Below are positions 25,523 to 33,191 of a DNA stretch of 63,783 nucleotides, in pieces. The notes under the pieces are model-generated. The model was not told the origin of the DNA. It saw only the letters and a program-made list of their open reading frames with translations, and did no database searches. Where the stretch lies: positions 19,536 through 83,318 of the forward strand of contig CAJUCT010000017.1 in NCBI GenBank assembly GCA_910585015.1, written 5' to 3'. Numbering within the stretch: position 1 is the stretch's first letter; the number at the start of each line of letters is the position of its first letter. Origin of the DNA: an uncultured Acetatifactor sp. GTDB lineage: Bacteria; Bacillota; Clostridia; Lachnospirales; Lachnospiraceae. A program made the translations under genes and the position numbers.

Positions 25523-26030
25523 TATATCCAGTACAAAAGGTAAAATGGACCCAAATTATTGTATTGATAGTGTTTCTGAATCCAAAATAGTTCTGATGTG
25601 GATAAAGGGATGCCAATTATTCATTAAACTTGTTTGGTTATTGTTTTTTTCATGTTCAATAAAAAGGTAAACGGACCCAAATTATTGCATTGATAGTGTT
25701 TCTGAATCCAAAATAGTTCTGATGTGGATAAAGGGATGCCAATTATTCATTAAACTTGTTTGGTTATTGTTTTTTTCATGTTCAATAAAAAGGTAAACGG
25801 ACCCAAATTATTGCATTGATAGTGTTTCTGAATCCAAAATAGTTCTGATGTGGATAAAGGGATGCCAATTATTCATTAAACTTGTTTGGTTATTGTTTTT
25901 TTATGTTCAACACAAAAGCTGAACGGACCCAAATTATTGCATTGATAATATTTCTGAATCCCAAATAGTTCTGATGTAGGTAAAGGGACCTAAATTATTG
26001 CATTGATAATGTTTCTGAATCCAAAATAAT
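25464..26030. repeat. 126-bp tandem array derived from the dtd 3' end
   Basis: TTCTGATGT recurs at 25464, 25591, 25717, 25843 and 25969: one 127-bp unit, three 126-bp units and a last one shortened by about 80 bp. Each unit contains, on the minus strand, the coding sequence for the last ten residues of D-aminoacyl-tRNA deacylase (ILDSETLSMQ) and its stop, plus the right arm and T-tract of the terminator. The last unit holds the functional gene end. The array fills the 580-bp gap between two convergent genes; no other gene is visible in it. Confidence 0.9.
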
Positions 26031-26462
26031 TGTAAAGGGGCCGTCATTTAATAGGGAAACCTTCATATCGGCTCCGAAACTGCCATGTTGTACTTTATCA
26101 GGTGATCCTGCCAACTGGCTTTGACATTCACTGATAATATATTGATAAATGTTTTCAGCTAGTTCCGGAGCGCCTGCATTGATAAAGGATGGCCGGTTGC
26201 CCTTGCGGCAATCGGCATATAGGGTAAACTGTGATACTAAAAGAAGACAGCCGTCTACGTCCTGCAGGGACAAATTGGTTTTGCCGTTCTGATCTTCAAA
26301 AATTCGAAGGCCTAATAGTTTTTTAATCATTTTATCGGCAATCGCTTTGGTATCTGTCTGGCTTACTCCGATCAATACCAGAAAGCCCTTGCCTATAGAG
26401 CCTATGATTTGCTGGTTTACGGATACGCTGGCTTCGCTTACTCTTTGTATGACAAATCTCAT
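25995..26462 (-). CDS. dtd: D-aminoacyl-tRNA deacylase
   Basis: Hydrolyses D-amino acids wrongly attached to tRNA, and also Gly-tRNA(Ala). The 155 residues begin MRFVIQRVSEASVSV, and the active-site motifs LLVSQFTLYADCRKGNRPSF (SQFTL) and the C-terminal NDGPFTIILDS (NxGPxT) are present. The gene is oriented towards the repeat array, and its last ten codons have been amplified there several times. It lies 84 bp downstream of the AI-2E family gene on the same strand. In many Firmicutes dtd follows relA. Confidence 0.95.
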   Translation of the reverse strand: MRFVIQRVSEASVSVNQQIIGSIGKGFLVLIGVSQTDTKAIADKMIKKLLGLRIFEDQNGKTNLSLQDVDGCLLLVSQFTLYADCRKGNRPSFINAGAPELAENIYQYIISECQSQLAGSPDKVQHGSFGADMKVSLLNDGPFTIILDSETLSMQ

Positions 26463-26546
26463 AAACTATAGTACTCCTCTCGCACTCTTCTGCCTGGAGC
26501 AGTTTTCTTTGCATAAGAATTGTTTTGATATCCTCTGGTTTGAAAA

Positions 26547-28061
26547 TTAGTTTTTTATATCGTCCGCTTCGGAGATATTGTCTGCCTCTGTCTTATTAGA
26601 AGGGGGCATTGTGGTATGCTTATCATTAAATGCTTCCCGGGAAATTGTTTCCTTATCCTCCCACCGCACGGATACTCTTCTCTTCCACTCTTCCGCATTG
26701 CTGATATAGCGCATGCCAGAAACCAGATTCTCTTCCTGACTGTCATGAGGGATATCCATTTTCTTATCCTTATTCTCCAGATTTTTGGCTTTAATATATT
26801 TACGGCGTTCCAGATTGTCCATAATATGGATTCCCGCCTCGTCTACACACTCAATATTTTCATAGACATCGCTTTTGATAGGCATATTCTTTTTAATCAG
26901 AGCGGAATTTACATGGGATCTTACCGCTGCATAAATGATGGCAAAAATTGGTACGCCTACAATCATACCCAGCACATTAAACAGGCCGCCAAACAGCGTT
27001 ATAGCAAAGATCACCCAGAAGCCGGACAATCCCGTGGAATCTCCCAGAATCTTAGGTCCGATCAGATTGCCATCCACTTGCTGAAGAATCAATATGAAGA
27101 TTATAAAATATACACAGTTCAAAGGATGCATGGGATCCACTACCAAAATCAGCACAGCGCTGGGAATGGCCCCTAGGAAGGGACCAAAGAAAGGGATAAT
27201 ATTTGTCACACCGATAATAACGCTAATCAATGCAGCATAGGGGGTCTGCAATAGAGTAGTCCCAATAAAACAAAGTATACCGATAATCAGCGAATCCAGA
27301 ACCTTACCACTGATAAATCCAATAAATGTATTGTGGGCAAAACGGAAATTGTTGATAATCACATTGGCTGAATCCGGCTGATAACATGCAAATACCAGCT
27401 TTTTAGCCTGCACCGCAAATTTTTCCTTACTGCCGAGAATATATATCGAAATAATAAAACCAATGATAAAATTCCACAGTGTCTTGAAGATGCCCAGCAC
27501 ACTAAGGGACACCGTCTTGATTAACTCGCTGGACTTGGTCAGAACCGTTTCGTTCAGGAAACGTTCTAACTCTACAGAATAACGGTTGACCAGACTGATG
27601 CTATACTCCTTAATCTCCGAATTGTCAGCCATCAGCTGGTTCATCCATGCTGTAAAATTGGTCATATATGTGTCGAAGTTGGAGACAATGTTCTGGATAC
27701 TGGGGACGATCTGGGATACCAACATGCTCACCAGGAGATGAATAACCAGATAAAACAAAAAGGCTGTGACCAGAACCCCCAGCATGCGGGTCCTCTTACG
27801 GCTTTTAGCTCCTTCCTTAAGTTTTAAAATCTTTCTGAGGGGATATAGTACCTTCTGCTCAATGCTGTTCAGAACAGGAGTCAATAGATACGCCAGTATA
27901 AAGCCAAAAACCACTGGCATCATAATTCCCACGACAACATTAAGGGCCGATTTGATATTGGAGGAATGAAACAGCAAATAGTAAAACATAATGCTGCCCA
28001 TGATCACAAGTAATGCAGTTAATCCCCATCTGATATATTGATTTTTCCACCTCAGTTTCAT
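26547..28061 (-). CDS. AI-2E family (PerM/YtvI-like) membrane transporter
   Basis: A 504-residue protein with hydrophobic helices at about 12-30, 37-60, 82-108, then after a periplasm-type loop four or more further helices, and a hydrophilic C-terminal tail of about 130 residues. The signature IIGVTNIIPFFGPFLGAIPSA and DGNLIGPKILGDSTGLS is that of the AI-2E/PerM exporter family, whose true substrates are mostly unknown. A frame opens nine codons earlier, but ATG 28061 has GAGGT close upstream, preceded by an HL2 hairpin. The basic, highly charged tail is longer than in many homologues. Confidence 0.88.
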   Translation of the reverse strand: MKLRWKNQYIRWGLTALLVIMGSIMFYYLLFHSSNIKSALNVVVGIMMPVVFGFILAYLLTPVLNSIEQKVLYPLRKILKLKEGAKSRKRTRMLGVLVTAFLFYLVIHLLVSMLVSQIVPSIQNIVSNFDTYMTNFTAWMNQLMADNSEIKEYSISLVNRYSVELERFLNETVLTKSSELIKTVSLSVLGIFKTLWNFIIGFIISIYILGSKEKFAVQAKKLVFACYQPDSANVIINNFRFAHNTFIGFISGKVLDSLIIGILCFIGTTLLQTPYAALISVIIGVTNIIPFFGPFLGAIPSAVLILVVDPMHPLNCVYFIIFILILQQVDGNLIGPKILGDSTGLSGFWVIFAITLFGGLFNVLGMIVGVPIFAIIYAAVRSHVNSALIKKNMPIKSDVYENIECVDEAGIHIMDNLERRKYIKAKNLENKDKKMDIPHDSQEENLVSGMRYISNAEEWKRRVSVRWEDKETISREAFNDKHTTMPPSNKTEADNISEADDIKN

Positions 28062-28075
28062 GCTTACCTCTTTCC

Positions 28076-28124
28076 TGCGGTACTGCAATCTAAGCCTGTG
28101 ATACCGCGTTAATATGTATATTCG
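28076..28124 (-). repeat. HL2 hairpin leader before the AI-2E gene
   Basis: Read on the minus strand: TTCGAATATACATATTAAC, then GCGGTATCACAGGC-TTA-GATTGCAGTACCGC forming a 14-position imperfect stem with a 3-base loop, then the ribosome binding site AGGAAAGAGGT and the ATG. Related copies precede lspA (39038) and dut (63713). Confidence 0.75.
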
Positions 28125-28208
28125 AAAGTCTGTCTGCCCTAAAGTTCTTTCTCACCTATTATAAGCCATTATTAAGGCTAAACCACATCTATTACTATGT
28201 TATATTTT

Positions 28209-28237
28209 ATCATACACTGATTTTAACCATATAACAA
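28209..28237 (-). promoter_or_regulatory. Promoter for the AI-2E gene
   Basis: On the minus strand TTGTTA (28237-28232), a 17-bp spacer and TATGAT (28214-28209), giving a leader of about 145 bases that includes the HL2 hairpin. Confidence 0.6.
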
Positions 28238-28293
28238 GAGGCATTTTATAAAAATCAATGAAAGAAAATCGAAAGAAAGATGGAATAAAAATA

Positions 28294-28322
28294 TTGTTTC
28301 CCGACGTAAAAAAAGGTAAAAT
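28294..28322 (+). promoter_or_regulatory. Promoter for ttcA-like gene
   Basis: TTGTTT (28294-28299), a 17-bp spacer and TAAAAT (28317-28322), about 40 bp before the start codon. Confidence 0.55.
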
Positions 28323-28361
28323 AAAAGTGAATATAAGTAACATGCATAGGAGGATTTATCC

Positions 28362-29090
28362 ATGAAATTACAGCAGGTACTAAGTTATGTCCGCCGTGCT
28401 ATAGATGACTATCATATGATTGAGGAGGGAGACAAAATTGCAGTAGGTATTTCTGGTGGAAAAGATTCATTGACGCTGCTCTATGCCCTGCATGGCTTGA
28501 TGCGCTTCTATCCAAAGCATTTCACGCTCCATGCCGTGACAGTGGATTTAGGCTTTGAGAACCTGAAGCTGGAGGAGATTCAGAACTTATGTGAAAGCCT
28601 GAATGTGGAATATACTATTGTAAAAACTGATATTGCCCAAATTGTATTTGAAGATCGCAAGGAGGACAATCCTTGTGCACTGTGCGCCAAAATGCGCAAG
28701 GGAGCACTGAATAATGCTATAAAGTCTGTCGGCTGCAACAAGGTAGCCTACGCACATCACAAGGACGACGTGGTGGAAACCATGCTGCTGTCCCTTATAT
28801 ATGAGGGCCGCTTCCACACTTTCGCACCTGTGACCTACTTGGATCGCACGGAGTTGACCGTTATCAGACCCTTGATGTATATGAATGAGGCGGATGTGAT
28901 TGGTTTTGTCCGCAAGTACAATGTACCGGTGGTAAAAAGCCCCTGCCCGGCAGACGGCCATACCAAGAGAGAATATGTCAAAAAGCTGCTCCGGCAGTTG
29001 AACCAGGAAAATCCTGGCGTGAAGGAACGCATGTTTACGGCTATACAGACCGGTAATTTGAAAGGATGGTGTGAATACTTTGGCGAATAA
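28362..29090 (+). CDS. TtcA-family tRNA thiolation enzyme
   Basis: A PP-loop ATPase of the TtcA/TtuA family, which adenylates and thiolates bases of tRNA (2-thiocytidine at position 32 in TtcA). The PP-loop SGGKDSLTLL is at about residues 30-39. The CALC pair at about residue 105 plus Cys in SPCPADGH could hold an iron-sulfur cluster as in TtcA. 242 residues is slightly shorter than E. coli TtcA. AGGAGG precedes the ATG by 8 bases. The recombinase gene that follows overlaps it by 20 bp, suggesting one transcript. Confidence 0.88.
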   Translation: MKLQQVLSYVRRAIDDYHMIEEGDKIAVGISGGKDSLTLLYALHGLMRFYPKHFTLHAVTVDLGFENLKLEEIQNLCESLNVEYTIVKTDIAQIVFEDRKEDNPCALCAKMRKGALNNAIKSVGCNKVAYAHHKDDVVETMLLSLIYEGRFHTFAPVTYLDRTELTVIRPLMYMNEADVIGFVRKYNVPVVKSPCPADGHTKREYVKKLLRQLNQENPGVKERMFTAIQTGNLKGWCEYFGE

Positions 29091-30138
29091 TACAAACATA
29101 CCCAGTTACCATGAGGAACAAAAGGTGCAGAATATCTTAAAGATGCGCGCCGTTCTGGAAGAACTGCCCCCTTTTTGTAAAGAATTTTTTCGTGGAATCG
29201 AGCAGTATACTTCCGCGAGAACCCGATTGGCCTATGCCTATGACCTGCGCATGTTTTTTGAATTTCTTCATGAGAAAAACAGCGCCTGCGCCAAGATGGA
29301 TATCTCCGAAATCCCTATGGAGTACCTGGATATGCTCAACCGGCAGGACATCGAGGAATATCTGGAATATGTATCCCTATATCAAAAGGACGGAAAAAGC
29401 ATCATCAATGAAGAGCGAGGAAAAAGCCGCAAGCTGGCCTCTCTCAGAAGCTTCTACAATTATTTTTTCGAGAACGAGAAAATAGAGAAGAACCCGGCGG
29501 CCCTTGTGCCGCTGCCCAAGCAGCATGAAAAGGAAATTATCCGCCTGGAGCCCAATGAAGTGGCCATTCTGTTGGATCAGGTCGAGGATGGGACAAAACT
29601 GACCAAAAAGGAACTGGAATATCATAAGAAGACCAAGCTGCGAGATGTGGCATTGATCACTTTGCTACTGGGGACAGGAATCCGAGTGTCGGAGTGTGTG
29701 GGATTGGATATCCAGGATGTAGACTTTGATGTGTACGGGATCCGAATCCTGCGCAAGGGAGGTAAGGAGGCGATCATCTATTTCGGTGAAGAGGTGGGGA
29801 CGGCCCTGCTGGATTATCTGGAACAGAGGGAACATATGCTCCCGGCGGAGGGACATGAAAACGCCCTCTTCCTCTCCCTGCAAAATCGGCGCATGGCGGT
29901 GCGTTCCGTGGAAAACCTTGTAAAAAAATATGCATCCCGGGTTACTACTCTTAAGAAAATTACGCCCCACAAGCTGCGCAGTACCTATGGCACCGCCTTG
30001 TACCAGGAGACCGGCGATATCTACTTGGTTGCGGATGTGCTGGGACACAGCGATGTCAATACCACTAGGAAACATTATGCCGCCCAGGAGGACGAACGCA
30101 GACGCCGGGCAGCAAATGCAGTACGGCTTCGTGAATAA
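29071..30138 (+). CDS. XerC/XerD-type tyrosine recombinase
   Basis: A 355-residue site-specific recombinase. The N-terminal SAM-like core-binding domain (residues 1-160) precedes the catalytic domain, with the Arg of GTGIRVSE, a Lys in RKGGKEA, the HKLR pair of PHKLRSTYGT, the His of LGHSD and the tyrosine nucleophile in TTRKHY all present. It could be the dimer-resolving Xer or a related solitary recombinase. The start is GTG 29071, which overlaps the ttcA-like gene and has AAGGA upstream. No att site, excisionase or phage gene surrounds it, so it appears to be a resident gene. Its last codons are the source of the repeat that follows. Confidence 0.9.
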   Translation: MNTLANNTNIPSYHEEQKVQNILKMRAVLEELPPFCKEFFRGIEQYTSARTRLAYAYDLRMFFEFLHEKNSACAKMDISEIPMEYLDMLNRQDIEEYLEYVSLYQKDGKSIINEERGKSRKLASLRSFYNYFFENEKIEKNPAALVPLPKQHEKEIIRLEPNEVAILLDQVEDGTKLTKKELEYHKKTKLRDVALITLLLGTGIRVSECVGLDIQDVDFDVYGIRILRKGGKEAIIYFGEEVGTALLDYLEQREHMLPAEGHENALFLSLQNRRMAVRSVENLVKKYASRVTTLKKITPHKLRSTYGTALYQETGDIYLVADVLGHSDVNTTRKHYAAQEDERRRRAANAVRLRE

Positions 30139-30300
30139 TGAGCCTGCTTCGCAAACTCCGGGCAGCAAATACAGTATGGCTTCGTGAGTAATGAGCCTGC
30201 TTCGCAAACTCCGGGCAGCAAATACAGTATGGCTCCGTGAGTAATGAGCCTGCTTCGCAAACTTCGGGCAGTAAGGGTTGTACGGCTTCGCGAATAAAAA
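30107..30300 (+). repeat. 53-bp tandem array derived from the xerC-like 3' end
   Basis: GGGCAG recurs at 30107, 30160, 30213 and 30266, a 53-bp period with 3 good copies and a diverged fourth. The first copy is the last ten codons of the recombinase gene (AANAVRLRE and its stop) plus about 20 bases. It runs up to the 3' end of the convergent LysM gene, whose final codons also resemble the unit weakly. Confidence 0.88.
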
Positions 30301-30302
30301 AA

Positions 30303-30686
30303 CTACTTCACAAATTCCGCAGAATAATATGGCAGAATCAGATAATTTCCGGCACATATATCCTCTCCGGCCAAGTGATTCATGCGCATGACCTCTGTAA
30401 TATACTGCTCCTGGCTGGCATAGTGCTCCTTGTCAGCATACCTGTCCGCCAGGGTCCATAGGGTATCTCCCGGCTCAATCTGAACACAGGTATAATACTT
30501 GTAGGAGATATCTCCCAGTTCTGTATTGGCTTGAGATAGCAGGGCATGATAAGAAAGGGTGAAGGCCAGTACCAGAACAATGGTAATGCCTGCCAGAATA
30601 AAGGGGCGGCGAATCTCTTTCTGCCTCCTGAGTTTCTGCTGGCGATTTCTCAAATCCCTCTCATAAATGTGTGTGGTCTGGCTCAT
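30303..30686 (-). CDS. LysM-domain membrane protein, YneA-like SOS division inhibitor
   Basis: A 127-residue protein: a basic cytoplasmic N-terminus (ERDLRNRQQKLRRQKEIRRP), one membrane helix (about residues 29-51) and an extracellular LysM domain (VQIEPGDTLWTLADRYAD). This is the architecture of YneA, which delays division during the SOS response in Bacillus. The divergent arrangement with lexA and a LexA box just downstream of its promoter support that role. The sequence itself is too short and variable to prove YneA function. Confidence 0.82.
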   Translation of the reverse strand: MSQTTHIYERDLRNRQQKLRRQKEIRRPFILAGITIVLVLAFTLSYHALLSQANTELGDISYKYYTCVQIEPGDTLWTLADRYADKEHYASQEQYITEVMRMNHLAGEDICAGNYLILPYYSAEFVK

Positions 30687-30727
30687 CTTTCAATCCTCCT
30701 TTAACACCGAATGCAAATCTATGTTCA

Positions 30728-30739
30728 GAACATTTGTTC
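30728..30739. promoter_or_regulatory. LexA (SOS) box, perfect
   Basis: GAACATTTGTTC matches the Gram-positive GAAC-N4-GTTC box exactly. It lies just downstream of the minus-strand -10 of the YneA-like gene, where LexA would block transcription. Confidence 0.85.
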
Positions 30740-30751
30740 TTGATTAACTGC

Positions 30752-30780
30752 ATTATACCGAACATATATTCTCTTGTCAA
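30752..30780 (-). promoter_or_regulatory. Consensus promoter of the YneA-like gene, with an internal near-box
   Basis: On the minus strand TTGACA (30780-30775), a 17-bp spacer and TATAAT (30757-30752), a perfect consensus. The spacer holds GAACATATATTC (30760-30771), one base from the LexA consensus. Confidence 0.9.
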
Positions 30781-30788
30781 GCGGTATC

Positions 30789-30840
30789 GAACATATTTTT
30801 GGAATATATGTTTGCTTTTTTGGGGCCGGTATGCTATAAT
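30789..30840 (+). promoter_or_regulatory. lexA promoter with degenerate LexA half-sites
   Basis: TTGCTT (30812-30817), 17 bp, extended TGC-TATAAT (30835-30840). Half-sites GAACATAT at 30789 and ATATGTTT at 30806-30813 lie upstream of and over the -35, plausible for autoregulation. Confidence 0.7.
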
Positions 30841-30895
30841 AATTTTATTCAATATCGAAACGGCCAATAAATTTTAAGAAATGGAGGACCATAGA

Positions 30896-31513
30896 ATGGG
30901 CTATGGTAAGATAACTGCCAAACAGCAGGAGATTTTGGATTATATCAAGGATGAGATTCTGAAAAGGGGATATCCGCCCACCGTCCGGGAGATCTGTGAG
31001 ACGGTGCATTTGAAGTCTACCTCTTCCGTACACTCCCATCTGGAAACACTGGAAAAAAACGGGTATATCCGCCGGGACCCTACCAAGCCCAGAGCCATTG
31101 AGATTTGTGACGACAGCTTTCAGATGGTGCGCACAGAGATGGTCAGCATTCCTATCGTGGGACAGGTAGCGGCAGGACAGCCGATACTGGCCCAGGAGAA
31201 TATTGAGGACTATTTCGCTGTGCCTGCGGACGTAGTGCCCCGGGGAGAGTCCTTTATACTGAAGGTCAAGGGTGATTCTATGATTAATGCCGGTATTTTC
31301 AGCGGGGATCGTATTTTTGTCAACTGCTGCAATACCGCATCCAATGGAGATATGGTTGTGGCATTACTGGATGATTCCGCAACCGTAAAGACATATTATA
31401 AAGAAGACGGATATATTCGCCTGCAGCCCGAGAATGATTCCATGGAGCCGATTATTGTTGATGATTGCCAGATCTTGGGAAAAGTTTTTGGCGTTTTTCG
31501 ATTTTATAGGTAA
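30896..31513 (+). CDS. lexA: LexA repressor
   Basis: SOS repressor that cleaves itself when RecA is activated. The 205-residue protein has the winged-helix DNA-binding domain (AKQQEILDYIKDEI, PPTVREICETVHLKS) and the S24 peptidase domain. The cleavage site Ala-Gly is in QVAAGQP, the catalytic serine is in KGDSMINAG, and the lysine in the DDSATVKTYY segment. The frame is open from 30881, but GGAGG at 30884-30888 places the start at ATG 30896. Boxes in the divergent promoter region fit autoregulation and control of the YneA-like gene. Confidence 0.97.
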   Translation: MGYGKITAKQQEILDYIKDEILKRGYPPTVREICETVHLKSTSSVHSHLETLEKNGYIRRDPTKPRAIEICDDSFQMVRTEMVSIPIVGQVAAGQPILAQENIEDYFAVPADVVPRGESFILKVKGDSMINAGIFSGDRIFVNCCNTASNGDMVVALLDDSATVKTYYKEDGYIRLQPENDSMEPIIVDDCQILGKVFGVFRFYR

Positions 31514-31588
31514 ACTGTATATTCTTCCTGTCTATGGGACACAATAATTACGAAACCTACAGAACTCATAGCAGGGAGGAATCAATAT

Positions 31589-31810
31589 ATGGGAAATAAA
31601 TATTTGGACGGCACAGCCCTGACCATTGCGATTATCGGTGCAATCAACTGGGGATTGATCGGCTTGTTCCGGTTTGATCTGGTGGCGTTTATCTTCGGCG
31701 ATATGTCTTGGTTGTCCAGGATCGTCTATGTGATCGTGGGACTTTGTGGGTTATATCTGATTACTTTTTATATGCATCTTGGAAATAGTAACAGCAAAGA
31801 CGCATCATAA
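31589..31810 (+). CDS. DUF378 membrane protein
   Basis: A 73-residue protein with two membrane helices (residues about 9-27 and 40-62) and the family signature ALTIAIIGAINWGLIGLF. DUF378 proteins are common in Firmicutes and have no assigned role. AGGGAGG stands a few bases before the ATG. It follows lexA by 75 bp and is closed by a clear terminator. Confidence 0.85.
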   Translation: MGNKYLDGTALTIAIIGAINWGLIGLFRFDLVAFIFGDMSWLSRIVYVIVGLCGLYLITFYMHLGNSNSKDAS

Positions 31811-31834
31811 ACTGCGATCCGTACCACATCAGAC

Positions 31835-31880
31835 AAAAAAAGTGGCTGTTCTTGTCATAATAAGAATTGCCACTTTTTTT
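31835..31880. terminator. Bidirectional terminator between DUF378 gene and rsfS
   Basis: AAAAAAAGTGGC (31835-31846) pairs with GCCACTTTTTTT (31869-31880), with an inner TTCTT/AAGAA stem. T- and A-tracts on both sides let it act on both convergent transcripts. Confidence 0.9.
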
Positions 31881-31892
31881 CTATAGGTTTTT

Positions 31893-32243
31893 CTATAGTT
31901 CTTCTTTTGACACCTGCCTGCCATCTCTCCATATTCGTTCCAGGTCATACAGCAGACGGTTCTCTTTGTCAAATACATGTACAATCACATCGCCGAAATC
32001 CATTAGAATCCAGCTGGCGGTGTCATAGCCCTCCACCTGTTTTTTGAAGTGGCCCGCACGACCAAGCTTTTCCTCCACATTATCGCTGAGCGCCTGAATC
32101 TGGCTGCGGTTGGTCCCTCCGGCTATAATAAAGTAGTCCGCAATGACGGAGAGTTCGCTGATGTCAATTATCTTGATATCTTCCGCTTTCTTATCTTCCA
32201 GAGCCTCTATAGCGAGTCTGGCAATTTCCTTGGATGTATCCAT
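31893..32243 (-). CDS. rsfS: Ribosome silencing factor
   Basis: Binds ribosomal protein L14 and blocks joining of the subunits in slow growth. 116 residues, the normal length, with the family's AIEALEDKKAEDIKIIDIS start, SVIADYFIIAGGTNRSQ, and DFGDVIVHVFDKENR. It is the last gene of the obgE-yhbY-nadD-yqeK-rsfS run. The gap to yqeK is filled by tandem HL1 hairpins, the last of which ends at its ribosome binding site AGGAGG. Confidence 0.96.
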   Translation of the reverse strand: MDTSKEIARLAIEALEDKKAEDIKIIDISELSVIADYFIIAGGTNRSQIQALSDNVEEKLGRAGHFKKQVEGYDTASWILMDFGDVIVHVFDKENRLLYDLERIWRDGRQVSKEEL

Positions 32244-32259
32244 ACTGTTTTCCTCCTAT

Positions 32260-32530
32260 TTGAGTTCCGCATTTCCCCTGAACGTTCACTACACCTATGA
32301 TCAACATATGGCCGCTTAGGCGTCCCTATGTTGATCAGTAAACATTCAGGGGATATGCTGTTTGAGTTCCGCATTTCCCCTGACTGTTCACTGCACCTAT
32401 AATCAACATATGGCCGCTTAGGCGTCCCTATGTTGATCAGTAAACATTCAGGGGATATGCTGTTTGAGTTCCGCATTTCCCCTGACAACTCACTGGGATC
32501 AGTGAACAACATATGGCAGCTTGGATGTCC
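32260..32530 (-). repeat. HL1 hairpin leader array before rsfS
   Basis: Two full 102-bp copies (GAGTTCCGCAT on the plus strand at 32262, 32364) and a diverged third (32466) that runs into the yqeK end. On the minus strand each unit pairs GCATATCCCCTGAATG with its near-complement ACGTTCAGGGGAAATGC, has a middle stem TGATCAACAT/ATGTTGATCA and the apex GGACGC-CTAA-GCGGCC. The tail GCGGAACTCAAATAGGAGG contains the rsfS ribosome binding site. Confidence 0.9.
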
Positions 32531-33145
32531 TTATGTCTCTCCGTGTCCGCCAGGAAAATGTTGTTTAGAGTTTTGCATATCCTTGTAATATTGATATGTT
32601 TTCTGTGTTGTCTGCTCGATCACGGAGCCGCTGTCCCGCAAATATTTCAGGGTATCCTCCAGAATCATCAGCACCGCTTGATCCAGATCGGCAAAGGCTG
32701 TCCTGCGAACCTGCTCCAGCCGGGGAGCCTGTCTGCGGCCCGGTTCTATATAGTCGGCCACAAAAATAATCTTTTCAAGCAGCGACATGTCAGGCCGTCC
32801 CGTTGTATGGTTGTGAATCGCATTCAAAATATTCCGATTCACTATATGATATTTCTTTTCGGCCAGATAGCAGCCTGCCTTGGCGTGGAGCAGAGAGGGT
32901 TTCATATATTCCTCCTGGCTGATTTCCATATGTTGTGTTTCACAGATAGACAATAGCTTTTCCTCCGGCAGACATTTGGCACAATCATGGAGCATACCTG
33001 CAACCACCGCATGGTCAATACTCTCACCGTAACATGCCGCCAGGTTTGCCGCAGTGTAGGCCACGCTCAGTGTATGCTCAAAGCGTTTGCTGTCTTGAAC
33101 TTTTGATATTTCTTTTCTTAGTTTGCTTAGTTCACTAGGTTTCAA
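32531..33145 (-). CDS. yqeK: YqeK-type HD-domain Ap4A hydrolase
   Basis: An HD-superfamily phosphohydrolase; YqeK enzymes cleave diadenosine tetraphosphate symmetrically. The 204 residues show RFEHTLSVAYTAANLAACYG, then VAGMLHDCAKCLPEEK with the HD pair, HAKAGCYLAEKKY and HNHTTGRPDMSLLEKIIFVAD, all family-typical metal ligands. It lies between nadD and rsfS, the usual Firmicutes arrangement. Its 3' end merges with the degenerate third HL1 copy. Confidence 0.93.
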   Translation of the reverse strand: MKPSELSKLRKEISKVQDSKRFEHTLSVAYTAANLAACYGESIDHAVVAGMLHDCAKCLPEEKLLSICETQHMEISQEEYMKPSLLHAKAGCYLAEKKYHIVNRNILNAIHNHTTGRPDMSLLEKIIFVADYIEPGRRQAPRLEQVRRTAFADLDQAVLMILEDTLKYLRDSGSVIEQTTQKTYQYYKDMQNSKQHFPGGHGET

Positions 33146-33191
33146 TGTCTTATCCTCAATGGAAAAACTTTCTTATTTTAACTTCCATATT

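Noticed and set aside
25464..26030. CRISPR or plasmid-type iteron array
   Set aside because: 126-bp contiguous units share their whole sequence, and their origin from the dtd 3' end is visible; no replication gene is near.
29071..30138. Integrase of a prophage or integrative element
   Set aside because: It overlaps a tRNA-modification gene, and there are no phage, conjugation, excisionase or att-like sequences; a resident Xer-type recombinase is the simpler view.
32207..32512. Minus-strand frame with a repeated peptide between yqeK and rsfS
   Set aside because: It reads through the HL1 array (102-bp period, multiple of three) and overlaps the rsfS start; it is a repeat artefact.
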